Positions 1-8,461 of a stretch of DNA of 64,000 bases are shown here, one piece after another. Made by a program: the position numbers and the translations under genes. Within the stretch, counting starts at the first letter, position 1. The number at the start of each line of letters is the position of its first letter. The stretch lies in contig CANEVH010000018.1 in NCBI GenBank assembly GCA_947442105.1, forward strand, positions 1-64,000. The letters are read 5' to 3'. Source of the DNA: Comamonadaceae bacterium (GTDB lineage: Bacteria; Pseudomonadota; Gammaproteobacteria; Burkholderiales; Burkholderiaceae_C). Under the pieces are notes generated by a model. It was not told the origin of the DNA, did not search any database, and saw only the letters and a program-made list of their open reading frames with translations.

Positions 1-51
1 CAGCTTGCGCAGGGTGAACAGACTCTCGGTGAAGGTGTCGGATCCGCGCAT
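1..51 (-). mobile_element. IS transposase, N-terminal fragment cut by window edge
   Basis: Seventeen codons read inward from an ATG at 51 on the minus strand: MRGSDTFTESLFTLRKL. From memory this resembles the first residues of a DDE transposase family of the IS4/IS5 type common in Burkholderiales. The rest lies outside the window, so intactness cannot be judged. The DNA between 52 and 203 should hold the insertion sequence end, but I could not recognise a terminal inverted repeat there. The assignment rests on a very short match. Confidence 0.5.
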
Positions 52-203
52 GGTGGGCTCTGGATGGGTCAGTGATTCGGTATTTACCTAGAACGCTTCA
101 GAGGCTGCCGACGTGGACAGGGCGGAAGGTATTTCAGCAGCCTGTTAAGAGGCCTGGCTAGCCGTAACGCCGACCCGTAGCCGGAAACCGCATACTTGGC
201 CCC

Positions 204-881
204 ATGCTGACCACTGAAGCATCCCCGCTGAATCCCCTGCCCATCCTTTATTCCTTTCGCCGCTGCCCCTACGCCATGCGAGCGCGCTTGGCATTGCGCG
301 TGGCGGGGCAGGCGGTGGAGCACCGCGAAATCGAGCTCAAAAACAAACCCATCGAAATGCTGCAAGCCTCGCCCAAAGGCACGGTGCCCGTGCTCGTACT
401 GGCAGATGCAACGGTGCTGGAGCAAAGTCTGGAGATCATGCGCTGGGCTTTGGGGCGCAATGACCCGGATGGATGGCTGGGGGACGACGAAGCAAGCCGC
501 CAAGACGCTTCGGGCCTGATTGCGCAAAACGATGGCGAATTCAAGTTCCACCTGGACCGCTACAAATACCCCCACCGCTACGGCCTGCCCGACGGTGCGG
601 CACACCGGGAACTGGCGCGGGGATTCTTGCAGCAGCTTGAAGCGCGCCTAGCGCACGGCGGGTTTTTAAGCGGACCACGCTTTGGTCTTGCCGACGCAGC
701 CATTGCACCCTTCGTGCGCCAGTTTGCGCACACCGACAAAACCTGGTTTGCGCAGCAAGACTGGCCTGTCTTGGCGCGCTGGCTGGCGGACTTTGAAATG
801 TCGGCGGCGTTTATTACGGCGATGGAAAAACACCCGGTCTGGCCGGGTGTTGCGCGTGACACAGCGCCAGCGGCGCGCTGA
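204..881 (+). CDS. Glutathione S-transferase family protein
   Basis: 225-residue soluble protein of the size usual for glutathione S-transferases. The N-terminal thioredoxin-fold half carries FRRCPYAMRARLAL, with Cys21 in the position of the catalytic Cys/Ser of omega- and beta-like GSTs. KGTVPVLVL and LEQSLEIMRW fit the glutathione-binding cis-Pro and Glu/Ser segments. The helical C-terminal half (about 90-215) is less distinctive. The substrate cannot be predicted; a cysteine at the active site favours thiol transfer or deglutathionylation over classic conjugation. It is a single gene, convergent with the nitronate monooxygenase gene and only 8 nt from its stop. Confidence 0.85.
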   Translation: MLTTEASPLNPLPILYSFRRCPYAMRARLALRVAGQAVEHREIELKNKPIEMLQASPKGTVPVLVLADATVLEQSLEIMRWALGRNDPDGWLGDDEASRQDASGLIAQNDGEFKFHLDRYKYPHRYGLPDGAAHRELARGFLQQLEARLAHGGFLSGPRFGLADAAIAPFVRQFAHTDKTWFAQQDWPVLARWLADFEMSAAFITAMEKHPVWPGVARDTAPAAR

Positions 882-889
882 AACCAACC

Positions 890-1840
890 CTAGGCGATGC
901 GCGCCTTGGCCGCCGCGTACTCGCGTTTGAGCTGGGCCACAAAGTCACCGGTGGTCTGCACCTGGGTAATGGCACCAATGCCCTGGCCGCAGCCCCAGAT
1001 GTCTTTCCAGGCCTTGGTTTTGTCGCCACCAAAATTCATTTTGCTGGGGTCGCTTTCGGGCAAATTGGCGGGGTCCATGCCGGCGTTGCGGATGCTGGGC
1101 GCCAGGTAGTTGCCGTGCACGCCGGTAAACAGGTTGCTGTAGACGATGTCGTCCGAGTCGCTGTCCACAATGCTTTGCTTGTAGGCCTCGGAGGCGCGCG
1201 CCTCTTGGGTGGCAATAAAGGCCGAGCCGATGTAGGCAAAGTCCGCGCCCATGGCCTGTGCGGCCAGTACCGCGTCGCCGGTGGCAATCGAACCGCTCAG
1301 CGCCACGGGGCCGTCAAACCACTGGCGGATTTCCTGGATCAGGGCAAAGGGGCTTTTCACACCGGCGTGGCCCCCGGCGCCCGCTGCCACAGCGATCAGG
1401 CCGTCGGCGCCTTTTTCAATCGCCTTGTGCGCGTGTTTGTTGTTGATCACGTCGTGCAGCACCACGCCACCGTAGGAGTGGGCGGCGGCGTTGATGTCTT
1501 CGCGCGCGCCCAGGCTGGTGATGATGATGGGCACTTTGTACTTGACGCACATGGCCATGTCGTGCTCCAGCCGGTCGTTGCTCTTGTGCACGATCTGGTT
1601 GATGGCAAAGGGCGCGGCGGGCGCATCGGGGTGCGCCAGGTTGTAGGCGGCCAAGGTTTCGGTGATTTCGATCAACCACTCTTCCAGCTGTTCGGCGGGG
1701 CGGGCGTTGAGCGCGGGCATGGAACCGACCACACCGGCGATGCACTGGGCAATGACGAGCTTTGGTGTGCTGATGATGAACAGCGGCGAGCCGATCACCG
1801 GGAACGGCAGGTGCGCCAAGGCGGCAGGGAGTTTGGACAT
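890..1840 (-). CDS. Nitronate monooxygenase / 2-nitropropane dioxygenase-type FMN flavoprotein
   Basis: 316 residues, a TIM-barrel FMN enzyme of the nitronate monooxygenase (YrpB-like) family, which oxidises alkyl nitronates such as propionate 3-nitronate. The N-terminus FPVIGSPLFIISTPKLVIAQ is the usual first strand, AAGAGGHAG (about 155-163) is the loop with the conserved His, and ALSGSIATGDAV plus GADFAYIGSAF are FMN phosphate-binding strands. The start lies 25 nt after the acyl-CoA dehydrogenase stop, so the two are probably co-transcribed. Exact substrate unknown; many relatives are annotated only as NAD(P)H-dependent flavin oxidoreductases. Confidence 0.85.
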   Translation of the reverse strand: MSKLPAALAHLPFPVIGSPLFIISTPKLVIAQCIAGVVGSMPALNARPAEQLEEWLIEITETLAAYNLAHPDAPAAPFAINQIVHKSNDRLEHDMAMCVKYKVPIIITSLGAREDINAAAHSYGGVVLHDVINNKHAHKAIEKGADGLIAVAAGAGGHAGVKSPFALIQEIRQWFDGPVALSGSIATGDAVLAAQAMGADFAYIGSAFIATQEARASEAYKQSIVDSDSDDIVYSNLFTGVHGNYLAPSIRNAGMDPANLPESDPSKMNFGGDKTKAWKDIWGCGQGIGAITQVQTTGDFVAQLKREYAAAKARIA

Positions 1841-1865
1841 GCGGTGGTACCGAAAAACGAAAAAA

Positions 1866-3686
1866 TTAAAACGCGTCCAAGGCCAGCGCGGTCACGCTGT
1901 CCGCGCCTTCGACAATGCTGTCGCGCAGGCCTTGGGCTTTGGTGAGAATGTGGTCGGCGTAAAAACGCGCCGTCACCACTTTGGCCTGCATAAAGGCCAC
2001 TTCCTTGCCATCGGCCACCGCCTGCTGCGCCACCAACAGGGCGCGCGCCATTTGCCAACCCGCCATCACGTTGCCCGCGAGCATGAGGTAGGGCACGCTG
2101 CCTGAGAACACAGCGTTGGGGCTGGCCTTGGTGCTGCCGGCCACGAACTCGATCACGTCCACCAAGGCGGCGCGCGCCGTGTCCAGGCGCTGGGCCACGG
2201 CCAGCGCGTCGGGCGTGCCGCTGGCGCGCAGATCGGCTACCGTGACCGCAATTTGCGCTGCAATCGCCTTGGCCGCTTGGCCGCCGTCGCGCGAGGTTTT
2301 GCGCCCCACCAGGTCATTGGCCTGGATGGCGGTCGTGCCTTCATAGATGGTCAAAATCTTGGCATCGCGGTAGTACTGCGCCACGCCGGTTTCTTCGATA
2401 AAGCCCATGCCGCCGTGCACTTGCACTGCCATGGAAGTCACTTCCAGGCTCATCTCGGTGCTAAAGCCTTTGATCAGCGGCACCATGAATTCATAAAAAG
2501 TCTGCTGCTCTTTGCGCGCCTGGGAGTCCGGGTGGTGGTGCGCCACGTCAAACGCAGACGCTGCCACGCTGGCCAGCGCACGGCAACCCTGCACATAGGC
2601 GCGCATGGTCATGAGCATGCGGCGCACGTCGGGGTGGTGGATGATGGGCGCGCTGGCGTTGATCGAACCGTCCACCGGGCGGCTTTGCACCCGGTCGCGG
2701 GCAAAGCTGGCGGCTTTTTGGTAGGCCCGCTCGGCAATTGCAATGCCCTGCACGCCCACGCCGTAGCGCGCGGCGTTCATCATGATGAACATGTATTCCA
2801 GGCCCCGGTTTTCCTGGCCCACTAAATAGCCCACAGCACCGGGCCCGGTGCTGTCTGCAATGCTCGCCGCCATGCCGTCGCCGTACTGCAACACCGCCGT
2901 AGCGCTCGCCTTGATGCCCATCTTGTGCTCGATGCTCACGCAATGCACGTCGTTGCGCGCGCCCAAAGTGCCGTCAGCGTTGACCAAAAACTTGGGCACC
3001 ACAAACAGGCTGATGCCCTTGACGCCTTCCGGCGCGCCCTGCACCCGGGCCAGCACCAGATGGACGATGTTGTCGGCCATGTCGTGCTCACCCCAGGTGA
3101 TGTAAATCTTGGTGCCAAACACCTTGTAGGTGCCATCGGGCTGCGGCTCGGCGCGGGTGCGCACCATGGCCAGGTCGCTGCCGGCCTGGGGCTCGGTCAG
3201 GTTCATGGTGCCGGTCCACTCACCGCTGACCAGCTTTTCCAGATAGGTGGCTTTGAGTTCGTCCGAGCCTGCGGTCAGCAGCGCCTCAATCGCGCCGTCG
3301 CTGAGCAAGGGGCACAGCGCAAAACTCATATTGGCGGAGTTTTGCATCTCGCCGCACACCGAGCCAATCGTCTTGGGCAGGCCCTGGCCACCAAACTCGG
3401 TGGGGTGTTGCAGGCCTTGCCAGCCGCCCTCAGCAAACAGTTTGAACGCTTCTTTGAAGCCGGGCGTGGCCGTGACCACGCCGTCTTTCCAACTGGTGGG
3501 GTTTTGGTCACCGGCCCAGTTCAGTGGCGACAACACGCCTTCGTTGAACTTGGCCGACTCTTCTAGCACCGCCTGCGCCGTGTCCAGGTCCGCGTCCTCA
3601 AAACCGGGCAGTTGGGCAATCTGGGCGATGCCAGCCAGGTGTTCGATGTTGAACAGCATGTCTTTGACGGGGGCGATGTAGCTCAT
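1866..3686 (-). CDS. Acyl-CoA dehydrogenase with C-terminal extension (DmdC-like)
   Basis: 606 residues, longer than the ~380 of short-chain acyl-CoA dehydrogenases because of an extra C-terminal domain. This is the architecture of DmdC-type 3-methylmercaptopropionyl-CoA dehydrogenases and their many uncharacterised relatives. LTEPQAGSDLAMVRTRAEP is the flavin-binding signature, and ILTIYEGTTAIQANDLVGRK contains the catalytic Glu. FAD-dependent alpha,beta-dehydrogenation of an acyl-CoA is expected, with electrons passed to the ETF encoded just upstream. It is separated from etfA by a strong terminator, so it probably has its own promoter in the 3687-3744 gap. The acyl substrate is not identifiable. 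Confidence 0.88.
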   Translation of the reverse strand: MSYIAPVKDMLFNIEHLAGIAQIAQLPGFEDADLDTAQAVLEESAKFNEGVLSPLNWAGDQNPTSWKDGVVTATPGFKEAFKLFAEGGWQGLQHPTEFGGQGLPKTIGSVCGEMQNSANMSFALCPLLSDGAIEALLTAGSDELKATYLEKLVSGEWTGTMNLTEPQAGSDLAMVRTRAEPQPDGTYKVFGTKIYITWGEHDMADNIVHLVLARVQGAPEGVKGISLFVVPKFLVNADGTLGARNDVHCVSIEHKMGIKASATAVLQYGDGMAASIADSTGPGAVGYLVGQENRGLEYMFIMMNAARYGVGVQGIAIAERAYQKAASFARDRVQSRPVDGSINASAPIIHHPDVRRMLMTMRAYVQGCRALASVAASAFDVAHHHPDSQARKEQQTFYEFMVPLIKGFSTEMSLEVTSMAVQVHGGMGFIEETGVAQYYRDAKILTIYEGTTAIQANDLVGRKTSRDGGQAAKAIAAQIAVTVADLRASGTPDALAVAQRLDTARAALVDVIEFVAGSTKASPNAVFSGSVPYLMLAGNVMAGWQMARALLVAQQAVADGKEVAFMQAKVVTARFYADHILTKAQGLRDSIVEGADSVTALALDAF

Positions 3687-3744
3687 GGCGGATTTCTAAA
3701 AAAATGGAACAGGAATAGCCAATGTGGCAAACACAGTGGACGAA

Positions 3745-3770
3745 AAAAAGGCACCTCGCGGTGCCTTTTT
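3745..3770 (-). terminator. Rho-independent terminator after etfBA
   Basis: A perfect hairpin AAAAAGGCACC-TCGC-GGTGCCTTTTT with an 11-bp stem, a 4-nt loop and a T-run on both strands. It begins 8 nt beyond the etfA stop codon. Its symmetry makes it potentially bidirectional, but the only transcription expected to reach it is from etfBA. Confidence 0.93.
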
Positions 3771-3777
3771 AGCCCGA

Positions 3778-4710
3778 TTACAAAGCAGCAACGAGCGCTG
3801 GAACTGCCACAAACAAATCGGCCTCCAAGCCGTAGTCGGCCACGCTGAAGATGGGGGCCTCGGCGTCCTTGTTAATGGCCACGATGACCTTGCTGTCCTT
3901 CATGCCAGCCAGGTGCTGAATGGCGCCACTGATGCCGCAGGCCACATACAACTGGGGCGCCACAATCTTGCCGGTTTGGCCGACCTGCCAGTCGTTGGGC
4001 GCGTAGCCCGCGTCCACCGCAGCGCGGCTGGCGCCCATGGCCGCACCCAGCTTGTCAGCCAGCGGCGTCATGATTTCCATGAACTTTTCGCTCGAACCCA
4101 GGGCGCGGCCACCAGAGACGATGACCTTGGCCGCCGTCAACTCAGGGCGGTCGTTTTTGGCGATCTCCGAGCCCAAGAAGCTCACGTCGGCGCTGTCGCT
4201 GGCCGCAGTGGGCGCGTCCACGTTGGCGCTGCCGCCGGTGCTGGCTGCGGCGTCAAAACCGGTGGTGCGCACGGTGATGACCTTGATGGCGTCGCTGCTT
4301 TGCACCGTGGCAATCGCGTTGCCCGCGTAAATGGGGCGCTCAAAGGTGTCGGGGCTGTCGACCTTGGTGATGTCCGAGATTTGGCCCACATCCAGCTTGG
4401 CAGCCACGCGGGGCGCGATGTTCTTGCCATAGGCCGTGGCCGGAAACAGCAAGTGGCTGTAGCCCGAGGCCAGCGCGACCACCTGGGCCGTTACGTTCTC
4501 GGCCAGGCCGTGGGCCAGACCGGCGTTTTCGACATGGATAACTTTGGCCACACCGGTGATTTGAGCGGCGGCAGCGGCAGCCGCGCCTGCGTTATGACCA
4601 GCCACCAGCACGTGGACGTCACCCCCGCACTGGGCGGCGGCGGTGATGGTGTTGAGGGTCGAGGGCTTGATGCTGCTGTTGTCGTGTTCAGCGATGACGA
4701 GAGAGCTCAT
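3778..4710 (-). CDS. etfA: Electron transfer flavoprotein alpha subunit
   Basis: 310 residues, the normal length for EtfA, the FAD-carrying subunit of the heterodimer that takes electrons from acyl-CoA dehydrogenases to ETF:quinone oxidoreductase. The N-terminal alpha/beta domain starts MSSLVIAEHDNSSIKPSTLN. The C-terminal FAD domain contains LYVACGISGAIQHLAGM and VIVAINKDAEAPIFSVADYG, the ETF-alpha signature. It starts 20 nt after the etfB stop; the two form one operon ended by the hairpin at 3745-3770. Confidence 0.96.
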   Translation of the reverse strand: MSSLVIAEHDNSSIKPSTLNTITAAAQCGGDVHVLVAGHNAGAAAAAAAQITGVAKVIHVENAGLAHGLAENVTAQVVALASGYSHLLFPATAYGKNIAPRVAAKLDVGQISDITKVDSPDTFERPIYAGNAIATVQSSDAIKVITVRTTGFDAAASTGGSANVDAPTAASDSADVSFLGSEIAKNDRPELTAAKVIVSGGRALGSSEKFMEIMTPLADKLGAAMGASRAAVDAGYAPNDWQVGQTGKIVAPQLYVACGISGAIQHLAGMKDSKVIVAINKDAEAPIFSVADYGLEADLFVAVPALVAAL

Positions 4711-4730
4711 GGAAATGTCCTTTGTTTGTT

Positions 4731-5480
4731 TCAGATGACCTTGGCGTCGTTTTTCAGCTTGTCCACCAGGGCAGCCACGTCGGCCACCTTGATGCCCGCA
4801 GCGCGGGCGGCAGGCTCCACCACCTTGAGGGTCTTGATGCGTGGGCTCACGTCCACGCCCAGGTCGGCGGGGGTGAAGGTGTCGAGCTGCTTTTTCTTGG
4901 CCTTCATGATGTTGGGCAAGGTGACGTAGCGCGGCTCGTTGAGGCGCAGGTCGGTGGTGATGATGGCGGGCAGGCTCAGGCTCAAGGTCTCGGAGCCGCC
5001 GTCCACTTCGCGGGTGACTTGGGCTTTGCCCTCATTCACTTCCACCTTGCTGGCGAAGGTGGCTTGGGGACGGTCGCTCAGGGCGGCGAGCATCTGGCCA
5101 GTCTGGTTGCAGTCGTCGTCAATCGCTTGCTTGCCCAAAATCACCAGGCCAGGCTGCTCTTTGTCCATCAGCGCCTTGAGCAACTTGGCCACCGCCAGCG
5201 GTTGCAGTTCTTCGCTGGTCTCTACCAAAATGGCGCGGTCGGCGCCAATGGCCATGGCGGTGCGCAGGGTCTCGGTGCATTGGGTCACTCCGCAGGACAC
5301 GGCGATGATTTCGGTGGCCACGCCTTTTTCCTTCAGGCGCACAGCTTCTTCAATGGCGATCTCGTCAAACGGGTTCATGCTCATCTTGACGTTGGCAATG
5401 TCCACGCCGCTGCCGTCGGACTTGACGCGCACCTTGACGTTGTAGTCGACCACACGTTTTACGGGTACCAAAATTTTCAT
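4731..5480 (-). CDS. etfB: Electron transfer flavoprotein beta subunit
   Basis: 249 residues from [20 protein letters not shown], the conserved EtfB N-terminus. An in-frame ATG 33 nt upstream is rejected because the family begins at MKI and a GGAG ribosome site sits about 9 nt before 5480. [19 protein letters not shown] and [12 protein letters not shown] are ETF-beta hallmarks; the subunit binds AMP and shapes the FAD site of EtfA. First gene of the etfBA operon. Confidence 0.96.
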   Translation of the reverse strand: MKILVPVKRVVDYNVKVRVKSDGSGVDIANVKMSMNPFDEIAIEEAVRLKEKGVATEIIAVSCGVTQCTETLRTAMAIGADRAILVETSEELQPLAVAKLLKALMDKEQPGLVILGKQAIDDDCNQTGQMLAALSDRPQATFASKVEVNEGKAQVTREVDGGSETLSLSLPAIITTDLRLNEPRYVTLPNIMKAKKKQLDTFTPADLGVDVSPRIKTLKVVEPAARAAGIKVADVAALVDKLKNDAKVI

Positions 5481-5566
5481 AACTGCCACTCCAGAAAAGA
5501 TAGAAAAAGGCACAACAGGGCCGCAGGGACTTTACGTGCACGTCAACCTTAGATTCTATGCGCCCC

Positions 5567-5595
5567 CTGTGGGCCGCCGCCTTGGCAGCCCACAG
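5567..5595. other. GC-rich stem-loop in the etfB upstream region
   Basis: Arms CTGTGGGC.GCC and GGC.GCCCACAG pair over about 12 bp with one mismatch. It lies 87 nt upstream of the etfB start, between the monooxygenase stop and etfB. There is no T-run on either side, so it is not a canonical terminator. It could be a transcript leader structure or chance in GC-rich DNA. Confidence 0.35.
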
Positions 5596-5718
5596 CGCAA
5601 AGAAAAGAACGACCGTGCTTTTTTAATTCTAACCCTGCCCCAGGCATGGCTTGGCTGCTGGGCGACGGGTCTTGTAGCGGGGGCGACAGCCCCGGCCTGG
5701 CGCTGATTAAAGGGCGAG

Positions 5719-5757
5719 AACTTTCATGACTGGGGGTGCTGCGCACCGTCAGAAAAG
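5719..5757. repeat. REP-like hairpin, copy 1 (AACTTTCATG...AAAAGTT)
   Basis: Outer arms AACTTT and AAAGTT enclose an inner GGTGC-TGC-GCACC hairpin. The same plan occurs at 18641-18677 with inner GGCGC/GCGCC. It overlaps the stop codon of the monooxygenase gene. This copy has imperfect outer arms. Confidence 0.45.
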
Positions 5758-7217
5758 TTGGCCGGCTTGGAAAACTGCAGTACGCCGTCTTGCAGGGTGC
5801 CAAAGCGCAGCGCCAGCAGGTCGCGCAGGTAGTTTTGGTTCAGGCGCCACGGCGTGCTGCTGCCCTGCACTGGAAACCGGTCCAGCGAACGCTGGATGTA
5901 GCCCGAGCTGAAGTCCACCCAGGGCTGCGCTTGCACATTGGCCGTGGGCAGCTTTGGGGTGCAAACACCGGCGCCGGTGCGCTGCATGTGGCGCAGCAGG
6001 CGGCACACAAAGCCGCCTGTGAGGTCGCTCTTGAGCGTCCACGATGCGTTGGTATAGCCCACCACATAGGCCAGGTTGGGCACGCCCGCGAGCATCATGC
6101 CCTTGTAACTCATGGTCTTACCGATCTCTACCGGCCGGCCGTCCACGCTGATCGCAATACCGCCAAAGCCCAGCAAGTCCAGCCCGGTAGCGGTGACTAC
6201 CAGGTCCGCTTCGAGCAATGCGCCAGAGCCCAGGCGAATGCCTTGGGGCTCGAAGGCGGCCACGGTATCGGTCACCACAGCGACCTTGCCGCTTTGGATT
6301 GCAGCAAACAAATCACCGTCGGGCACCAAACACACGCGCTGGTCCCAGGGCTTGTAGCGCGGGGTGAAATGGGTTGGCACATCAAACGCCTTGGGCAGTG
6401 CGGCTGCCACGGCGCCCACAATGCGCGCTTTGACGCGCTCGGGCCGGTGCTTGGCCAGCCAAAAAAAGAACATGCCCAGGGCCACGTTTTTCCAGCGCGT
6501 AAGCCCATAGGTCAGCCGCTCTGGCAGCGCCCGGCGCAGCGCATTGGCTAGCGCGTCGCGGCGCGGGCGCGCCACCACATAGGTGGGGGAGCGCTGCAGC
6601 ATGGTCAGCTGCGCGGCCTCAGGGGCCATGGCGGGCACCAGCGTCATGGCAGTCGCGCCGCTGCCGATGACCACCACACGCTGGCCACGGTAATCCATGT
6701 TTGTCGGCCAGTCTTGCGGATGCACCACACGCCCCTTGAACTGCGCCAGACCCGGAAAATCGGGGGTGTAGCCATGGGCATAGTTGTAGTAGCCACTGCA
6801 TACCCACAAGAAACTACAGCTCAATTGCAGCCGCTCTTTGGCCGGTCCGCGCTCTATGGTCAGCAACCAGCGTGCCTGCGGGCTGGACCAGGCCGCTGCC
6901 ACCACGCGGTGGCCCAGGCGGATGTGTGGCAGCAGGCCACGCTCGCGGGCGGTGTCTTGGAGGTATTGCAAGATGGACGGGCCGTCGGCAATCGCTTGGC
7001 CATCGGTCCAGGGCTTAAACGCATAGCCCAGGGTGTGCATGTCCGAGTCCGAACGCACGCCGGGGTAGCGAAACAGGTCCCAGGTGCCGCCCAGGCGCTC
7101 GCGCCCTTCCAAAACGGCAAAGCGCCGACCCGGGCAGCGCTGCTGCAAGTGCACCGCGCTGCCAATGCCCGATAGGCCCGCGCCCACAATCAGGGTGTCA
7201 AAGTGCTCCAGGCTCAT
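5724..7217 (-). CDS. Flavin monooxygenase with Baeyer-Villiger fingerprint
   Basis: 497 residues from MSLEHFDTLIVGAGLSGIGS. This start is favoured over one 36 nt upstream because its ATG overlaps the stop of the preceding gene as ATGA. LIVGAGLSGIG is the FAD Rossmann motif and VVVIGSGATAM the NADPH motif. FKGRVVHPQDWP matches the type I Baeyer-Villiger fingerprint FxGxxxHxxxW[PD] in full. The expected reaction is NADPH- and O2-dependent oxygen insertion into a ketone, giving an ester or lactone. Last gene of a tightly coupled run with the beta-propeller-like protein and arylsulfatase, which points to breakdown of a sulfated ketone or alcohol, possibly alicyclic; the substrate is inference. 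Confidence 0.85.
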   Translation of the reverse strand: MSLEHFDTLIVGAGLSGIGSAVHLQQRCPGRRFAVLEGRERLGGTWDLFRYPGVRSDSDMHTLGYAFKPWTDGQAIADGPSILQYLQDTARERGLLPHIRLGHRVVAAAWSSPQARWLLTIERGPAKERLQLSCSFLWVCSGYYNYAHGYTPDFPGLAQFKGRVVHPQDWPTNMDYRGQRVVVIGSGATAMTLVPAMAPEAAQLTMLQRSPTYVVARPRRDALANALRRALPERLTYGLTRWKNVALGMFFFWLAKHRPERVKARIVGAVAAALPKAFDVPTHFTPRYKPWDQRVCLVPDGDLFAAIQSGKVAVVTDTVAAFEPQGIRLGSGALLEADLVVTATGLDLLGFGGIAISVDGRPVEIGKTMSYKGMMLAGVPNLAYVVGYTNASWTLKSDLTGGFVCRLLRHMQRTGAGVCTPKLPTANVQAQPWVDFSSGYIQRSLDRFPVQGSSTPWRLNQNYLRDLLALRFGTLQDGVLQFSKPANFSDGAQHPQS

Positions 7218-8461
7218 GCCACAAAGATACGTGCCAGCCGACCCATAGAACACCAGTACAGGTCGCGCTCCCAGCCCACGCTGGGAAACACCACGCCTTG
7301 GGTGATGCCACCGCTGCGCACCCGGCCGCGCTCGCTGCCCGTCTCCACCTCAAGCACCACCACTTCTTCGCCCCAGCGGCGGTAGTCGTTGACCACCAGT
7401 TCGCCGGTCTGCGGGTAGAGCAGCAAGTGGCTGGCCACGCCGAAGTCATTTTGGGTCCACAAGGGCGCCAGCGTGTGGCCAGCGCCTATGCGCCAGGCGC
7501 GCAAGACCTTGTTCGCCGAGTCAAAGGCGACCACGATGCGCCGCTGCACATCCACCAGCGGCGGATTGGTGATGCTGCCGCCGGGCAAGCCGCTCACATC
7601 CAGGCTGGCGTGGTCACGCGCGTCGGTAAGCGAGACGCGCAGCAGCCGGTTGGCGCTGGGGCGCACGCCCGCGCCCAGCATATGGATGCGGTAGCGGTGC
7701 AGGCCGTTGTCCATCAACCAGGCGTTTTGGCCATCGATCACGGGGTCCCAGCCATAGCTATGGGCGGTGGCGCCTATGTAGTCCCACTGCCAACCGTGGT
7801 CCAGGCGCAGGGTTTGCGCCGCATCGTCCCAGTGGTAGCGAAAAATGCTGCGCACGCCCACCACGTAGACGGTGTTGCCCACCGCGCTCAGGCGGGCGAT
7901 GGATGGCTCGGGGCAGACCACGGGCGCACAAGCTGGGCGCAGGGTCTCGGGGTGGATGACGCTCAGGCTGGCGGCTTGTGTGTCAGACAAATTTTTGGCA
8001 ACGATCAGCCCCTTGTCCAAAATGACAAAAGAGTTGTAGGCCTGCGCAAGCGGCAGTTCCAGTGATGCCTTCAAGCCGCAAGCGCGGTCCAGGCGGTGCG
8101 CGTAGCGGCCGTACACCACATAAATGTCGCCATTGCGGTGAATCGCCATGCCGCCGGGCCACATGGGGCCGCCGGGCAAGCGCTGCGAGCTTTTGCGTGT
8201 GCGCAGGCTGTGCGGGTCGATCAGCTCCACGCACGCCGTCGTGGCCATGCCCAGCTTGGAGCGCAGCGCTGAATGCGTGAGCAAATACACCTCGCCAGGG
8301 TCACCCAGCACCGTCATGGTGGACATCAGCGTGTTGCGCGTTACGCAGGCCAGTTTTTCGCCGGGCTGTAGGTTCAGGGCGGATGGGGCGCGCGCGGCTT
8401 GCAGACGCTGCGGCCCACCGTCCTCGCCCGGCCAGGGGCTGGGGTAGTAAGCGGCGTTCAC
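7214..8461 (-). CDS. Beta-propeller-like protein of unknown function
   Basis: I choose a GTG start at 8461, whose GTGA overlaps the arylsulfatase stop. The reading frame stays open upstream to 8734, but that part lies inside the sulfatase gene and is unlikely to be coding. The 415-residue product has repeated beta-rich blades (GGMAIHRNGDIYVVYGRYAHRL, SAVGNTVYVVGVRSIFRY, QTGELVVNDYRRWGEEVVVL style), like PQQ/NHL propellers. No signal peptide is seen at this start. It ends ATGA-overlapped with the monooxygenase gene, so three proteins are translationally coupled. Function unknown; a binding or lactonase-like role is possible. Confidence 0.7.
   Translation of the reverse strand: MNAAYYPSPWPGEDGGPQRLQAARAPSALNLQPGEKLACVTRNTLMSTMTVLGDPGEVYLLTHSALRSKLGMATTACVELIDPHSLRTRKSSQRLPGGPMWPGGMAIHRNGDIYVVYGRYAHRLDRACGLKASLELPLAQAYNSFVILDKGLIVAKNLSDTQAASLSVIHPETLRPACAPVVCPEPSIARLSAVGNTVYVVGVRSIFRYHWDDAAQTLRLDHGWQWDYIGATAHSYGWDPVIDGQNAWLMDNGLHRYRIHMLGAGVRPSANRLLRVSLTDARDHASLDVSGLPGGSITNPPLVDVQRRIVVAFDSANKVLRAWRIGAGHTLAPLWTQNDFGVASHLLLYPQTGELVVNDYRRWGEEVVVLEVETGSERGRVRSGGITQGVVFPSVGWERDLYWCSMGRLARIFVA

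Noticed and set aside
3724-4929. 401-residue plus-strand ORF opposite etfA and etfB
   Set aside because: Shadow of two unmistakable ETF genes and runs through the terminator hairpin.
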